A stretch of 64,000 bases of DNA from Streptomyces sp. NRRL B-24085 (GCF_001282115.1 NZ_LJBR01000029.1:27039-91038), one strand, 5' to 3'; shown: positions 53,861 through 63,977, counted from the stretch's first letter. Translations and numbers: made by a program. Notes: a model not told the origin generated them from the letters alone.

Positions 53861-53889
53861 AGTGTAGCCACTTGGCGCACTGATGTCCA
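53861..53889 (-). promoter_or_regulatory. rpoBC promoter
   Basis: On the minus strand TGGACA (53884-53889), 17-bp spacer, TACACT (53861-53866). Transcription would start near 53854. Confidence 0.6.
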
Positions 53890-54160
53890 GTCCCGCTTTT
53901 CTGCCCGGTCTTCAAAAACTCTCGCTGCCCTCAACGCCCTCGGCATGGTGCCCTCAACGCACGTTGATACTGCCCTCTTCGTCGCCGATCCATGCCTCGG
54001 ATTCGGACCGTTCTGACGACGCGTCCTGAGAATTGCGCGCTGCGTGCGGTTCGTCAAGGCCCCCCTTCCCGAACCAGAGGTTCCGGGAGACACGACGAAG
54101 ATCACCATACCCCTCGCCCACGAGGCCGCAAGGCAACCGTGACCGCGCCTCCAGGAACGC

Positions 54161-54196
54161 CGAAGAGCGACCACCCGGATGGATGATCGCTCTTCG
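54161..54196 (-). terminator. Hairpin after rplL
   Basis: CGAAGAGCGA (54161-54170) pairs with TCGCTCTTCG (54187-54196), 39 bp after the rplL stop. Probably a partial terminator reducing read-through into rpoBC. Confidence 0.65.
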
Positions 54197-54235
54197 GCGC
54201 TTGCGCGTTACAGGCCCAGCGGGACCTGTGGGGTG

Positions 54236-54619
54236 TTACTTGACCTCGACCGAGGCGCCGGCGCCCTTGAGGGACTCGGCGGCCTTCTCGGCGGCGTCCT
54301 TGGCGACCTTCTCGAGGACGGGCTTCGGGGCGCCGTCCACGAGGTCCTTGGCCTCCTTCAGACCCAGGGAGGTCAGCTCACGCACGACCTTGATGACCTG
54401 GATCTTCTTGTCGCCGGCACCGGTGAGGATGACGTCGAACTCGTCCTTCTCCTCCTCGGCCGGGGCGGCGGCGGCCGGACCGGCCGGGCCCGCGACGGCG
54501 ACGGCCGCGGCGGCGGTGACGTCGAACTTCTCCTCGAAGGCCTTCACGAACTCGGAGAGCTCGATGAGGGTCATCTCCTCGAACTGCGCGAGCAGGTCTT
54601 CCTGGCTGAGCTTCGCCAT
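54236..54619 (-). CDS. rplL: 50S ribosomal protein L7/L12
   Basis: 127 residues; stalk protein recruiting translation GTPases. [20 protein letters not shown], an Ala/Gly/Pro hinge and the C-terminal [23 protein letters not shown] at 54617-54619 with GGAAGGA. Confidence 0.98.
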   Translation of the reverse strand: MAKLSQEDLLAQFEEMTLIELSEFVKAFEEKFDVTAAAAVAVAGPAGPAAAAPAEEEKDEFDVILTGAGDKKIQVIKVVRELTSLGLKEAKDLVDGAPKPVLEKVAKDAAEKAAESLKGAGASVEVK

Positions 54620-54734
54620 GAGGGGCGATCCTTCCACTAATTTCGGCAGGTGCCGGATGTATCGAAACGGCGGGCGTACTTACGGCCCGCTACGACCCGC
54701 GCCTCAGGCGGCGTGGATCAATGCGCGAGCCGAG

Positions 54735-55265
54735 TTACTCGGCACCGCCCTGCTCGTCCTGCTTGGCGCGAAGCGCGTCCACGGTGCGGACGAGCTTCGA
54801 CGGGAGCGCCTGGAAGACCTGAGCAGCCTGAGTCTGCTTGCCCTTGAAGGCGCCCGCCAGCTTGGCGAGCAGAACCTCGCGGGACTCGAGGTCCGCAAGC
54901 TTCTTGATCTCATCGGCGGACAGCGCCTTGCCGTCAAGGACACCGCCCTTGATGACGAGGTTCGGGTTGTCCTTGGCGAAGTCACGAAGACCCTTCGCCG
55001 ACGTCACCGGGTCACCGGTGATGAAGGCAACCGCCGTCGGACCGTTGAACAGGTCGTCGAGCGTCGAGATCCCGGCCTCGTTGGCCGCGATCTTGGTCAG
55101 CGTGTTCTTCACCACGGCGTACTGGGCGTCTTCACCGAGCGAACGACGCAGCGTCTTGAGCTGCGCCACGGTGAGACCCCGGTACTCGGTCAGCACGGCG
55201 GCGTTCGAGCTGCGGAACTGCTCCGTCAGCTCGGCTACCGCGGCAGCCTTGTCGGGCCTTGCCAT
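54735..55265 (-). CDS. rplJ: 50S ribosomal protein L10
   Basis: 176 residues; stalk base that binds L7/L12 dimers. [18 protein letters not shown] and [21 protein letters not shown] at 55263-55265. L10-L12 complexes autoregulate this operon in other bacteria through the leader. Confidence 0.98.
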   Translation of the reverse strand: MARPDKAAAVAELTEQFRSSNAAVLTEYRGLTVAQLKTLRRSLGEDAQYAVVKNTLTKIAANEAGISTLDDLFNGPTAVAFITGDPVTSAKGLRDFAKDNPNLVIKGGVLDGKALSADEIKKLADLESREVLLAKLAGAFKGKQTQAAQVFQALPSKLVRTVDALRAKQDEQGGAE

Positions 55266-55430
55266 AGAGCGTCGGCCTCCTTCCGGGTGATGAGGACCGC
55301 TCAGAAGGGGCTGCACAAAACGAAACGCCCCGGCGCAGGCGCACGGGGCGTAGCTCGACCGCAATCACCTGCACGGGGCAAGCGTCTCCGGGAGCACATC
55401 CACAGTCACCTGCGCGGGTCGTCCGCAGTC
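55266..55430 (-). promoter_or_regulatory. Probable L10 leader of rplJ-rplL
   Basis: The leader transcript contains two copies of GCAGGTGA-type sequence and then a GC stem (ACGCCCCG/CGGGGCGT, 55325-55351) followed by a U-rich run, which looks like an attenuator. A TTGACA hexamer (minus strand, 55525-55530) upstream could be the -35 of the promoter, though I see no well-spaced -10. Assignment as the L10-binding leader rests on position and structure. Confidence 0.45.
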
Positions 55431-55551
55431 TTCAGCGGATCCTTCGGCCACCGCTCCCTCTTACGAGGACACGGCAACGACCAGCGGTCTTTGGCTTCTG
55501 TAGGAGCGTACGTGACCGGATCCCTGTCAAGCAAATCCGGTCCTGTGACGC

Positions 55552-56406
55552 TCAGCTGTTCTGGAGTTCCTTCATCATCTCGGCCAGGTCGGCGGTCTCG
55601 CCCGCGGGCGGCGCCGTGACGGTCACCGGCTTGTTGTAGTCGAGGAAGGTGAAGGTCATGTCGAACTTGCCCTTGTCCGCGTCGCCCTGCATGCGGAACT
55701 GCTTGGCGTGGTCCTCCTTGTCGACCCACATGTCCATCGTGAACTTGTCCAGGCCGAGCTTCTGGAGCTGTTCCATGCTCTTCTCGCGCTGCTCACGGAC
55801 CGACTTGTCGGCGTCCTTGAAGGAGGCCTTGAGCTCGGCCAGCGTGACGTCGCCCGAGTAGTGGGTGGTCTCGACCCCGTCGACGGTCTCGGTGCCGACC
55901 TTCTTCACGTCCTTGGCGCCGTTGAGGAAGGAGGACATGGAGGCCGGGTTCTGGTCGGCCTGGCCGGCGCCGGACGCTGCCGCGCCGAGGTCGCCGTCCT
56001 TGCCGAGCGAGGACAGGTCGAACTTCATCCACTTCTTGCCGTCCATCTCCTTGGCCATGTCGGCGTTGCCGCCGATGTACATGGCCTTGTCGACGAGGCG
56101 GATCTCCGCGGAGCCCTGGCCGGCCGCGGTCATCTTCATGCTCATCGCGATGTCGGGCTTGGTCCGCATGGCGGCCTCGGCGTTGACCTGCCCCTGGCCG
56201 GGCATCTCGCCCTTCATGCGGTAGTGGAAGGAGGTGATCTCCTCCGTGTTCTTCGCCGCCTTGGCGACCGCGGCGGCGGGCGTCATCTCCGGCGACTCGT
56301 CGCCGCCCTTGGAACAGCTCACCGCACCCGCGGCGAGGGCGACGGCGGCGAGACCGGCGCCGACGGTCCGGCGGCGGACAGCGGAACGTCGTACAGAAGT
56401 AGCCAT
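55552..56406 (-). CDS. Lipoprotein, LppX/LprG-like, paralogue A
   Basis: 284 residues. Arg-rich signal peptide and lipobox-like AVSC (Cys at about 31), then a beta domain with [15 protein letters not shown] in the middle. The overall layout resembles LppX/LprAFG lipoproteins that carry lipids in the actinobacterial envelope, a tentative link. ATG at 56404-56406. Paralogous to the next gene. Confidence 0.8.
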   Translation of the reverse strand: MATSVRRSAVRRRTVGAGLAAVALAAGAVSCSKGGDESPEMTPAAAVAKAAKNTEEITSFHYRMKGEMPGQGQVNAEAAMRTKPDIAMSMKMTAAGQGSAEIRLVDKAMYIGGNADMAKEMDGKKWMKFDLSSLGKDGDLGAAASGAGQADQNPASMSSFLNGAKDVKKVGTETVDGVETTHYSGDVTLAELKASFKDADKSVREQREKSMEQLQKLGLDKFTMDMWVDKEDHAKQFRMQGDADKGKFDMTFTFLDYNKPVTVTAPPAGETADLAEMMKELQNS

Positions 56407-56496
56407 TGATTCCCCCCAAGGAACACATGGTCGATTCACAGCAAGACCGCGAGCTTATCCGAGCCGGAGGCGTGCGGTCCGCGAATTCCCTGTGGC

Positions 56497-57339
56497 TCAG
56501 GTGGGGTTGGTGCCCGACTGTGACAGGAGGTTCTTGAAGTCCTCGGTGTCGGCGGCCGGCGGCTTCCGTACGGCGACCTTGACGCCGTAGTCGCTGTAGT
56601 GGGCGGTCTGGGTCACCTTGCCGTTGGCCGTGCTGGTCTTCTCGACCTTCTTGACCAGCAGGTTCTTCTCGTTGATCCAGATGTCGACGGTCTCGGCGGT
56701 GACGTCGGCGGCCTGGAGGCGCCGCCGGAGCTCGGTGTCGGTGACGTCCCGGACGTCCACGGTGCCGGTGTAGTGCGTGGTGCCCTGGCCGTCCACGGTC
56801 TCGCGGCCGAGCTCGCGCACGTCGTCGGAGTCCAGCAGCAGCCGCACCGACTGGTCGGGGGTGGTGGAGCGCATCTGGTCGGCGAGGTCGGCGCCCCCGC
56901 CGAGGGCCTTCAGGTCGTCGTAGGCGTATCTGAGCCAGTGCTTGCCGCCGGTCCTGGCGGCGAAGGTGTCGCCCATGCGCGCGTAGTAGGCGTCGGCGAG
57001 GTAGCGGGCCTGCATGGAGGTGACGCCGAGACCGCGCATCGTCTCGGCCGCGGTGCCGCCGGTGTAGTGGATGGTCAGGGACCCGGAGAGGCCGTCGCGC
57101 CAGGCGAGGACGCCGTCGGCGGTCAGGGAGAGCTGGCTGCCCATCACGGTCGTGGAGCGCACCCGGACGCTCCGGGCCCGCTCGGTGGCCTGTTCGGCGG
57201 CGCGCAGGGCCGTGAGGGAGGCGGGGGCCGAGGCCCGGGGCTGCTCCTTCTCCGGCCGGTCGGAGGGACCGGAGGAGGTACAGGCGGCGAGGCCCGTCAG
57301 TGCGGCGGCCGTCGTGAGCCAGGCCGTCGTCCTCTTCAT
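56497..57339 (-). CDS. Lipoprotein, LppX/LprG-like, paralogue B
   Basis: 280 residues. Signal peptide MKRTTAWLTTAAALTGLAAC with lipobox LAAC (C20), Ser/Pro linker and the same ETVDGQGTTHYTG segment as paralogue A. ATG at 57337-57339 with AGGGGGAC. Between a terminator after rplA and paralogue A, so likely its own transcription unit with A. Confidence 0.82.
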   Translation of the reverse strand: MKRTTAWLTTAAALTGLAACTSSGPSDRPEKEQPRASAPASLTALRAAEQATERARSVRVRSTTVMGSQLSLTADGVLAWRDGLSGSLTIHYTGGTAAETMRGLGVTSMQARYLADAYYARMGDTFAARTGGKHWLRYAYDDLKALGGGADLADQMRSTTPDQSVRLLLDSDDVRELGRETVDGQGTTHYTGTVDVRDVTDTELRRRLQAADVTAETVDIWINEKNLLVKKVEKTSTANGKVTQTAHYSDYGVKVAVRKPPAADTEDFKNLLSQSGTNPT

Positions 57340-57403
57340 GCGTCCCCCTGGTGCAAGTGCCCTGCTCGCACGCTAACTCAGAGCACAGTCCCCGCACATG
57401 GGA

Positions 57404-57437
57404 ACGGGCCCCGCACCTCGAAAGGTGCGGGGCCCGT
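57404..57437 (-). terminator. Terminator after rplA
   Basis: A perfect 15-bp stem (57404-57418 with 57423-57437) with a CGAA loop, 16 bp after the rplA stop. Confidence 0.85.
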
Positions 57438-57452
57438 GAACCTGCCGGTGTC

Positions 57453-58178
57453 TCAGACCGCGGCCGGGTCCTCCTCGACGAGGAGGTTGCGGGTGCGGTT
57501 GGAGTCGACCGGGATGCCGGGGCCCATCGTGGTGCTGATGGCGGCCTTCTTGATGTAGCGGCCCTTGGCGGCGGACGGCTTCAGACGGAGGATCTCCTCC
57601 AGGGCCGCGCCGTAGTTCTCCACCAGCTTGGTGTCGTCGAACGACGTCTTGCCGATGATGAAGTGCAGGTTCGAGTGCTTGTCGACGCGGAACTCGATCT
57701 TGCCGCCCTTGATGTCGGTGACAGCCTTGGTGACATCGGGGGTGACGGTGCCGGTCTTGGGGTTCGGCATGAGACCACGGGGACCGAGCACGCGGCCGAG
57801 GCGGCCGACCTTGCCCATGAGGTCCGGGGTGGCGACGACGGCGTCGAAGTCCAGACGGCCCTTCGACACCTCGTCGATGAGCTCGTCGGCGCCGACGATG
57901 TCGGCGCCCGCGGCACGAGCGGCCTCGGCACGGTCACCGGTCGCGAAGACCAGGACCCGGGCGGTCTTACCGGTGCCGTGCGGGAGGTTCACGGTGCCAC
58001 GGACCATCTGGTCGGCCTTGCGCGGGTCGACACCCAGACGGAAGGCGACCTCGACGGTGCCGTCGAACTTGGTCGTGGAGGTCTCCTTGGCGAGACGGAC
58101 GGCCTCGAGCGGGGCGTACAGCTTCTCCCGGTCGATCTTCTCGTCCGCAGCGCGAAGGGCCTTGCTGCGCTTGCTCAC
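57453..58178 (-). CDS. rplA: 50S ribosomal protein L1
   Basis: 241 residues; L1 stalk protein that helps release E-site tRNA. GTG start at 58176-58178 ([16 protein letters not shown]) with [26 protein letters not shown] is the family signature. L1 represses this operon in E. coli. Confidence 0.98.
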   Translation of the reverse strand: MSKRSKALRAADEKIDREKLYAPLEAVRLAKETSTTKFDGTVEVAFRLGVDPRKADQMVRGTVNLPHGTGKTARVLVFATGDRAEAARAAGADIVGADELIDEVSKGRLDFDAVVATPDLMGKVGRLGRVLGPRGLMPNPKTGTVTPDVTKAVTDIKGGKIEFRVDKHSNLHFIIGKTSFDDTKLVENYGAALEEILRLKPSAAKGRYIKKAAISTTMGPGIPVDSNRTRNLLVEEDPAAV

Positions 58179-58263
58179 TACTGCTCCTGTGTGTTCTGAA
58201 AGGAGTCGTGGTACGGGCCGAGCAGGCCCTGCCACTTCTGCTTGGTGTACGGGGGGTTGGGGC

Positions 58264-58698
58264 TCAGCCCTCGACCGTGACGCCCATGGAACGCGCGGTA
58301 CCGGCGATGATCTTCGCGGCGGCGTCCAGGTCGTTGGCGTTGAGGTCGGGCATCTTGGTGGTGGCGATCTCGCGGACCTGCGCCTCGGTGATCTTGGCGA
58401 CCTTGGTCTTGTGCGGCTCGCCGGAGCCCTTCTCCACGCCCGCGGCCTTGAGGATCATCTTCGCGGCCGGCGGGGTCTTGGTGATGAAGGTGAAGGAGCG
58501 GTCCTCGTAGACCGTGATCTCCACCGGGATGACCCAGCCACGCTGCGACTCGGTCGCCGCGTTGTAGGCCTTGCAGAACTCCATGATGTTGACGCCGTGC
58601 TGACCCAGCGCGGGGCCGACCGGCGGAGCCGGGTTGGCGGCACCGGCCTGGATCTGGAGCTTGATGAGCCCCGTGACCTTCTTCTTCTTGGGAGGCAT
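58264..58698 (-). CDS. rplK: 50S ribosomal protein L11
   Basis: 144 residues; factor-binding stalk base, thiostrepton site and RelA activator. [20 protein letters not shown] and the Pro-rich [17 protein letters not shown] at 58696-58698. Confidence 0.98.
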   Translation of the reverse strand: MPPKKKKVTGLIKLQIQAGAANPAPPVGPALGQHGVNIMEFCKAYNAATESQRGWVIPVEITVYEDRSFTFITKTPPAAKMILKAAGVEKGSGEPHKTKVAKITEAQVREIATTKMPDLNANDLDAAAKIIAGTARSMGVTVEG

Positions 58699-58769
58699 AG
58701 CTCTCCGGGTCCTTTCGATTCGGGTCCTGCCTGCGCGCGGGGACCACCCGAACGCAGGCATACCGCACA

Positions 58770-58797
58770 ACGATAACGGGTATAGATGCGCGGCCAA
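58770..58797 (-). promoter_or_regulatory. Putative rplK-rplA promoter
   Basis: On the minus strand TTGGCC (58792-58797), 16-bp spacer, TATCGT (58770-58775), between the nusG hairpin and rplK. Confidence 0.4.
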
Positions 58798-58805
58798 AAA
58801 CCGAG

Positions 58806-58840
58806 CAGGTCAGACGAGCTGTGACAGCCCGCCTGACCTG
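58806..58840 (-). terminator. Hairpin after nusG
   Basis: CAGGTCAG (58806-58813) pairs with CTGACCTG (58833-58840), with an inner GCTG/CAGC stem, 25 bp after the nusG stop. Likely terminator or attenuator before the rplK promoter. Confidence 0.55.
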
Positions 58841-58864
58841 GTCGGAAGCTCTGTCCGGAAGAAG

Positions 58865-59713
58865 TCAGTTCTTCTGGATCTGGTCGAAGCTCAGCTCGAC
58901 CGGGGTCTCGCGGCCGAAGATCTCGACGAGGCCCTTGACCTTCTTCGAGTCGGCGTTGATCTCGTTGATGGTCGCCTGGAGGGTGGCGAAGGGGCCGTCG
59001 GTCACGGTGACCGAGTCGCCGACCTCGAAGTCCAGGACCTGGACCTCGACCTTGCGGGCCGGAGCCGGCTTGCCCTCGGCCTCGGCGGCCTCGCGGGCGG
59101 CCTTCTCCTCGGCCTCCGGGGCGAGCATCTTGACGATCTCGTCCAGGGTCAGCGGGTACGGGTCGTAGGCGTTGCCCACGAAGCCGGTGACGCCGGGGGT
59201 GTTGCGGACGACGCCCCAGGACTCGTTCGTCAGGTCCATGCGGACGAGGACGTAGCCGGGGAGCTTGTTCTGGCGGATCGTCTTGCGGTCGCCGTTCTTG
59301 ATCTGGACGACCTCTTCCTGCGGCACCTCGGCCTGGAAGATGTAGTCCTCGACGTTCAGCGAGACGGCACGCTGCTCGAGGTTGGTCTTCACGCGGTTCT
59401 CGTAACCGGCGTAGGTGTGGATGACGTACCACTCGCCGGGCAGGGTCCGCAGTTCCTCGCGCAGGGCGGCGACGGGGTCCACCGGCTCGGCCGGCTCCTC
59501 CTCGGCGTCCGCCTCGTCCTCGTCCTCGACGGCCTCGATGTCGCCGCCGGACTCGTCCTCGGCGTGGAGGGCGGCTTCCTCGGCGGGCTCGCCGGCCTCG
59601 GCGTCGGCAGCCTCGACCTCGTCCAGGTCCTCGTCCGCGCCCTCGACGATGTCGAGCTCGTCGTCGACAGACTCGTCGGGCTCGATGGCGTCGTTCAGGT
59701 TCTGGTCAGACAC
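58865..59713 (-). CDS. nusG: Transcription termination/antitermination factor NusG
   Basis: 282 residues. About 100 very acidic residues (Asp/Glu/Ala-rich) precede the NGN domain ([19 protein letters not shown]); the KOW domain ([19 protein letters not shown]) ends the protein. Such an N-terminal extension is usual in Streptomyces. GTG start at 59711-59713. 80 bp after secE. Confidence 0.97.
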   Translation of the reverse strand: MSDQNLNDAIEPDESVDDELDIVEGADEDLDEVEAADAEAGEPAEEAALHAEDESGGDIEAVEDEDEADAEEEPAEPVDPVAALREELRTLPGEWYVIHTYAGYENRVKTNLEQRAVSLNVEDYIFQAEVPQEEVVQIKNGDRKTIRQNKLPGYVLVRMDLTNESWGVVRNTPGVTGFVGNAYDPYPLTLDEIVKMLAPEAEEKAAREAAEAEGKPAPARKVEVQVLDFEVGDSVTVTDGPFATLQATINEINADSKKVKGLVEIFGRETPVELSFDQIQKN

Positions 59714-59793
59714 GGTGGCTGCTTCTTCCTGGATACATGGGGTGGAACATGCGAAAAGGGGCGCCGGTAACCTCGGCGCCCTTCGCTCTGTGC

Positions 59794-60081
59794 TCAGCCG
59801 AATACGTACTTGGCGGCGTGGTTCAGTCCATAGTCAATCACGGTCACCAGGCCGATCATGACGAGGACGAAGACGATCACCACGGTTGTGTACGTCGTCA
59901 GCTGGCTCCGCGACGGCCAGACGACCTTGCGGAGTTCTGCGACGATCTGCCGGTAGAAGATCGCAAGACGCTTCAGCGGGCCCTTCTTGGCACGCTTGCC
60001 GCCCTTGCGGGCCTTCTTCTTGGACTCCGGCACCTCGTCCTGGGCGCCAGGCGTGTCGATGGAGCCCACGGCATCCGCCAT
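59794..60081 (-). CDS. secE: Preprotein translocase subunit SecE
   Basis: 95 residues: a basic N-terminus, amphipathic helix with [13 protein letters not shown] and one membrane segment (about 65-85). Clamps SecY. ATG at 60079-60081. In the trnW-secE-nusG order. Confidence 0.97.
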   Translation of the reverse strand: MADAVGSIDTPGAQDEVPESKKKARKGGKRAKKGPLKRLAIFYRQIVAELRKVVWPSRSQLTTYTTVVIVFVLVMIGLVTVIDYGLNHAAKYVFG

Positions 60082-60189
60082 TCGTCCTCACCTGTTCCCG
60101 GGTCGTGGCCGTGCCGCGCCCGGTTGGAGCCGCACGGCGGTGCATTGCTGTACGTACATACGCACACATCCTGGCGAAGGTGTGTGTAG

Positions 60190-60262
60190 CAGGGCCGGAG
60201 GGACTTGAACCCCCAACCGCCGGTTTTGGAGACCGGTGCTCTACCAATTGAGCTACGACCCT
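60190..60262 (-). tRNA. trnW: tRNA-Trp (anticodon CCA)
   Basis: 73 nt, read on the minus strand from AGGGTCGTAGCTC. Seven-base acceptor stem (AGGGTCG/CGGCCCT), anticodon loop CTCCAAA giving CCA for UGG, T arm with GGTTCAAGTCC, discriminator G. The 3' CCA is not encoded. Upstream of secE. Confidence 0.95.
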
Positions 60263-60344
60263 TTGTGTGCCCCCCAACGTACCGCATCCGACCGGGTGCT
60301 CGGTGTGCACCTGGACGGCGGCTGCTGAAGGCCAACGAGGTGAG

Positions 60345-60374
60345 AGTGTACGTGGTCCGCGGCCCCTCGTCGAA
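60345..60374 (-). promoter_or_regulatory. Putative trnW-secE-nusG promoter
   Basis: On the minus strand TTCGAC (60369-60374), 18-bp spacer, TACACT (60345-60350), the same -10 as the rpoB promoter. Weak -35. Confidence 0.35.
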
Positions 60375-60436
60375 CAGAAAGCGCCCGTAGGGGCCTTGGG
60401 GACGGAAGATCGCCCAGCGTGCGGGGCGGATCCGGA

Positions 60437-60458
60437 CGGTTGTTCAGCGGTTGTTCAG
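60437..60458. repeat. Tandem 11-bp repeat upstream of aspC
   Basis: CGGTTGTTCAG occurs twice in direct succession (60437-60447, 60448-60458), 51 bp before the aspC start. It may be an operator, or part of a promoter. Confidence 0.5.
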
Positions 60459-60509
60459 TCCGTGAAACCCGTGTGCCGGGGAAGTTTCCGGTCTGGAACG
60501 ATGGGCCCC

Positions 60510-61736
60510 ATGAGCGCTGCAACCCCTCCCACCGAGCGCCGGGTCTCCGCCCGAGTCGGCGCGATCTCCGAGTCCGCCACCCTCGCCGTGGACGCCAAGG
60601 CCAAGGCCCTCAAGGCCGCCGGGCGTCCGGTGATCGGCTTCGGCGCCGGTGAGCCCGACTTCCCGACCCCGGACTACATCGTCCAGGCCGCGATCGAGGC
60701 CTGCTCGAACCCGAAGTACCACCGCTACACGCCGGCCGGCGGCCTGCCCGAGCTGAAGTCCGCGATCGCCGCGAAGACGCTGCGCGACTCCGGCTACGAG
60801 GTCGACCCGGCCCAGATCCTGGTGACCAACGGCGGCAAGCAGGCGATCTACGAGGCGTTCGCCGCGATCCTCGACCCGGGCGACGAGGTCATCGTCCCGG
60901 CGCCGTACTGGACGACCTACCCGGAGTCGATCCGGCTGGCCGGCGGTGTCCCGGTGGAGGTGGTCGCCGACGAGACGACCGGCTACCGGGTCTCCGTCGA
61001 GCAGCTGGAGGCGGCCCGCACCGAGAAGACCAAGGTCGTCCTCTTCGTCTCGCCCTCCAACCCGACCGGCGCCGTCTACAGCCAGGCCGACGCCGAGGCC
61101 ATCGGCCGCTGGGCCGTCGAGCACGGCCTGTGGGTGCTGACCGACGAGATCTACGAGCACCTCGTCTACGGCGACGCGAAGTTCACCTCGCTGCCCGCGC
61201 TCCTGCCCGAGCTGCGCGACAAGTGCATCGTGGTCAACGGGGTCGCGAAGACGTACGCCATGACCGGCTGGCGGGTGGGCTGGATCATCGGCCCGAAGGA
61301 CGTCGTCAAGGCCGCGACCAACCTCCAGTCGCACGCCACGTCCAACGTGTCGAACGTCGCCCAGGTCGCCGCCCTCGCCGCGGTCTCCGGCAACCTCGAC
61401 GCGGTCGCGGAGATGCGCACGGCCTTCGACCGGCGCCGCAAGACGATCGTCCGGATGCTCAACGAGATCGACGGCGTGCTCTGCCCCGAGCCCGAGGGCG
61501 CCTTCTACGCCTACCCGTCGGTCAAGGAGCTGCTCGGCAAGGAGATCCGCGGCAAGCGCCCGCAGGACACTGTCGAGCTGGCCGCGCTGATCCTGGAGGA
61601 GGCCGAGGTCGCGGTGGTCCCGGGCGAGGCCTTCGGCACGCCGGGCTACCTGCGGCTGTCGTACGCGCTCGGTGACGAGGACCTCGTCGAGGGCGTGTCC
61701 CGGATCCAGAAGCTGCTCGCGGAGGCGCGGGACTGA
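60510..61736 (+). CDS. aspC: Aspartate aminotransferase (class I, fold type I PLP enzyme)
   Basis: 408 residues. Converts aspartate and 2-oxoglutarate to oxaloacetate and glutamate. Contains the PLP-lysine region [27 protein letters not shown] and [16 protein letters not shown] 60510 is chosen because GGAACG lies 9 bp upstream; an in-frame ATG at 60501 is too close to it. Plus strand, convergent to none; ends in a strong terminator. Confidence 0.95.
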   Translation: MSAATPPTERRVSARVGAISESATLAVDAKAKALKAAGRPVIGFGAGEPDFPTPDYIVQAAIEACSNPKYHRYTPAGGLPELKSAIAAKTLRDSGYEVDPAQILVTNGGKQAIYEAFAAILDPGDEVIVPAPYWTTYPESIRLAGGVPVEVVADETTGYRVSVEQLEAARTEKTKVVLFVSPSNPTGAVYSQADAEAIGRWAVEHGLWVLTDEIYEHLVYGDAKFTSLPALLPELRDKCIVVNGVAKTYAMTGWRVGWIIGPKDVVKAATNLQSHATSNVSNVAQVAALAAVSGNLDAVAEMRTAFDRRRKTIVRMLNEIDGVLCPEPEGAFYAYPSVKELLGKEIRGKRPQDTVELAALILEEAEVAVVPGEAFGTPGYLRLSYALGDEDLVEGVSRIQKLLAEARD

Positions 61737-61750
61737 GGTCGCCGCGGAAG

Positions 61751-61787
61751 GGACCGGGTACTCACGTGAGTACCCGGTCCTTTTTTT
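61751..61787 (+). terminator. Rho-independent terminator of aspC
   Basis: A perfect 30-bp palindrome (61751-61780) followed by seven T residues. The most classical terminator in the window. Confidence 0.92.
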
Positions 61788-61854
61788 GTGCGAGCAAGAC
61801 CACTAAAGGGGAAAGTGGTACCGGGACGCCTGTGGCGTGCGGCAGGATCCTGGG

Positions 61855-62895
61855 ATGGAGCGTGTACGTGATGTCTCTGAGCTGCCGAAAGCCCATCTGC
61901 ATCTGCACTTCACCGGCTCGATGCGCCCGGGGACGGTTCTGGAACTGGCCGACAAGTACGGCGTACGACTGCCCGAGGCGCTGGTCGAGGCACTGACCAG
62001 CGGGGAACCGCCGAGGCTGCGGGCGACGGACGAGCGGGGCTGGTTCCGGTTCCAGCGGCTGTACGACGCGGCGCGCTCGTGCCTCAGGGAGCCCGACGAC
62101 ATCCGGCGGCTGGTGCGGGAGGCCGCCGAGGAGGACGTGCGCGACGGCTCCGGGTGGCTGGAGATCCAGGTCGACCCGACGTCGTATGCGCCCCGGCTGG
62201 GCGGGCTGATCCCGGCGCTGGAGATCATCCTGGACGCGGTGGAGACGACCTCGCGGGAGACCGGGCTCGGGATGCGGGTGCTGGTCGCCGCGAACCGGAT
62301 GAAGCATCCCCTGGACGCGCGCACCCTGGCCCGGCTCGCGGTGCGGTACGCGGACCGGGGTGTGGTGGGGTTCGGGCTGTCCAACGACGAACGCCGGGGC
62401 ATGGCGCGGGACTTCGACCGGGCGTTCCACATCGCGCGCGAGGGCGGGCTGCTGTCTGCGCCGCACGGTGGCGAGCTGAGCGGTCCGGCCTCGGTGCGGG
62501 ACTGCCTGGACGACCTGAACGCCACGCGGATCGGGCACGGGGTGCGCGCCGCGGAGGACCCCCGGCTGCTGAAGCGGCTGGCGGACCGGCAGGTGACGTG
62601 CGAGGTCTGCCCCGCCTCGAACGTGGCCCTCGGCGTGTACGAGAAGCCCGAGGACGTGCCGCTGCGCAAGCTGTTCGAGGCCGGTGTGCCGATGGCGCTG
62701 GGCGCCGACGACCCGCTGCTGTTCGGGTCCCGGCTGGCCGCACAGTACGAGATCGCGCGGCGTTGGCACGGCTTCTCGGACGCGGAACTCGCCGAACTGG
62801 CCCGGCAGTCGGTACGGGCCTCGGCGGCACCGGAGGACGTGAAGGCGAAGCTGCTGTCAGGGGTGGACGACTGGCTGAGCGAGCCGGTCGACTGA
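61855..62895 (+). CDS. add: Adenosine deaminase family protein
   Basis: 346 residues. Metal-dependent amidohydrolase: HLHLHFTGSM near the start (zinc His pair), SAPHGGELSG with the proton-donor region, RIGHGVRA, and ALGADDPLLFG with the zinc Asp. The usual HLHLDG reads HLHFTG here, so substrate preference may differ from plain adenosine (related enzymes act on aminodeoxyfutalosine). ATG 61855 fits the family start. Downstream of the aspC terminator. Confidence 0.85.
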   Translation: MERVRDVSELPKAHLHLHFTGSMRPGTVLELADKYGVRLPEALVEALTSGEPPRLRATDERGWFRFQRLYDAARSCLREPDDIRRLVREAAEEDVRDGSGWLEIQVDPTSYAPRLGGLIPALEIILDAVETTSRETGLGMRVLVAANRMKHPLDARTLARLAVRYADRGVVGFGLSNDERRGMARDFDRAFHIAREGGLLSAPHGGELSGPASVRDCLDDLNATRIGHGVRAAEDPRLLKRLADRQVTCEVCPASNVALGVYEKPEDVPLRKLFEAGVPMALGADDPLLFGSRLAAQYEIARRWHGFSDAELAELARQSVRASAAPEDVKAKLLSGVDDWLSEPVD

Positions 62896-62921
62896 CGCGG
62901 ACCTGGAACGGACCTGGGCGG

Positions 62922-63977
62922 CTACAGGCTGACGCCCACCGTCACCGGCTCGTTGACCAGCGTGATGCCGAAGGTGTCGCGTACGCCCGCCACGACCTCC
63001 CGGGCCAGGGCGAGGAGGTCCTCGGTGGTGGCGTCGCCACGGTTGGTGAGGGCGAGGGTGTGCTTGGTGGAGATGCGGGCGCGGCCGGTGCCGTAGCCCT
63101 TGGTGAACCCGGCCTTGTCGATGAGCCAGGCCGCGGAGGTCTTGGTGTGGCCGTCGCCCGCGGGGAAGGCGGGGGGTTCGGCGTCCTCGCCGAGGTGCTG
63201 CTTCACGCGCGCGTGGAACTCGGCGAACTGGGCGGCCGTGAGGATAGGGTTGGTGAAGAAGGAGCCTGCCGACCAGGTGTCGTGGTCGTCGGGGTCCAGG
63301 ACCATGCCCTTTCCGGCGCGCAGCTTCAGGACGGTGGCGCGGGCGTCGGTGAGGGGGACGCGGTCGCCGGGCTCCACGCCGAGCGTGCGGGCGGTCTCGG
63401 CGTACCTGATCGGCGCGGAGAGGCCGTCGGCGTCCTCCAGCTCGAAGTGGACGCGCAGGACGACGTAGCGGGTGGGGTCCTGCTTGAAGCGGCTGTGGCG
63501 GTAGGAGAAGGCGCAGTCGTCGTTGGTGAGGGTGACGGTCTCGCCGTTGCGGCGGTCGTAGGCGATGACCTCGGTGATGGTGGAGGACACCTCCTGGCCG
63601 TAGGCGCCGACGTTCTGGATCGGGGTCGCGCCCGCGCTGCCGGGGATGCCGGCGAGGCACTCGATCCCGGCGAGCCCGGCGTCCACGGTGCGTGCGACGG
63701 CGTCGGTCCATACCTCGCCGGCGGCGAGTTCGAGGTGGGTGCCGGTGAGTCGGTAGCCCTTGGTCGCGATGACCAGTGCGGTGCCGTCGAAGCCCTTGTC
63801 GCCGATGACGAGGTTGGAGCCGCCGCCGATGACGAGGAGCGGGGTGCCGGTGGCGTCGGCCTCGCGGACGACCTCGATCACCTCGGCGTCGGTCGTCGCG
63901 GTGACGAGCCGGGCGGCGGGGCCGCCGAGACGGAAGGTGGTCAGGGGGGCGAGGGGGGCGTCGTGTCGTTCCTGCAC
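62922..63977 (-). CDS. murB: UDP-N-acetylenolpyruvoylglucosamine reductase
   Basis: 351 residues; makes UDP-MurNAc for peptidoglycan. FAD-binding IGGGSNLVIGD and IPGSAGATPIQNVGAYGQE, catalytic Ser in AGSFFTNP and the C-terminal Glu in LVNEPV. GTG start at 63975-63977; its promoter is beyond the window. Convergent with add, only 26 bp apart. Confidence 0.97.
   Translation of the reverse strand: MQERHDAPLAPLTTFRLGGPAARLVTATTDAEVIEVVREADATGTPLLVIGGGSNLVIGDKGFDGTALVIATKGYRLTGTHLELAAGEVWTDAVARTVDAGLAGIECLAGIPGSAGATPIQNVGAYGQEVSSTITEVIAYDRRNGETVTLTNDDCAFSYRHSRFKQDPTRYVVLRVHFELEDADGLSAPIRYAETARTLGVEPGDRVPLTDARATVLKLRAGKGMVLDPDDHDTWSAGSFFTNPILTAAQFAEFHARVKQHLGEDAEPPAFPAGDGHTKTSAAWLIDKAGFTKGYGTGRARISTKHTLALTNRGDATTEDLLALAREVVAGVRDTFGITLVNEPVTVGVSL

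Larger units (their letters stand above)
53677..54235. other. rplL-rpoB intergenic region
   Basis: About 560 bp with no gene. Contains the hairpin after rplL (54161-54196), a good rpoB promoter (53861-53889) and a leader of about 180 nt, so rpoBC can be expressed independently of rplJL. Confidence 0.65.
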
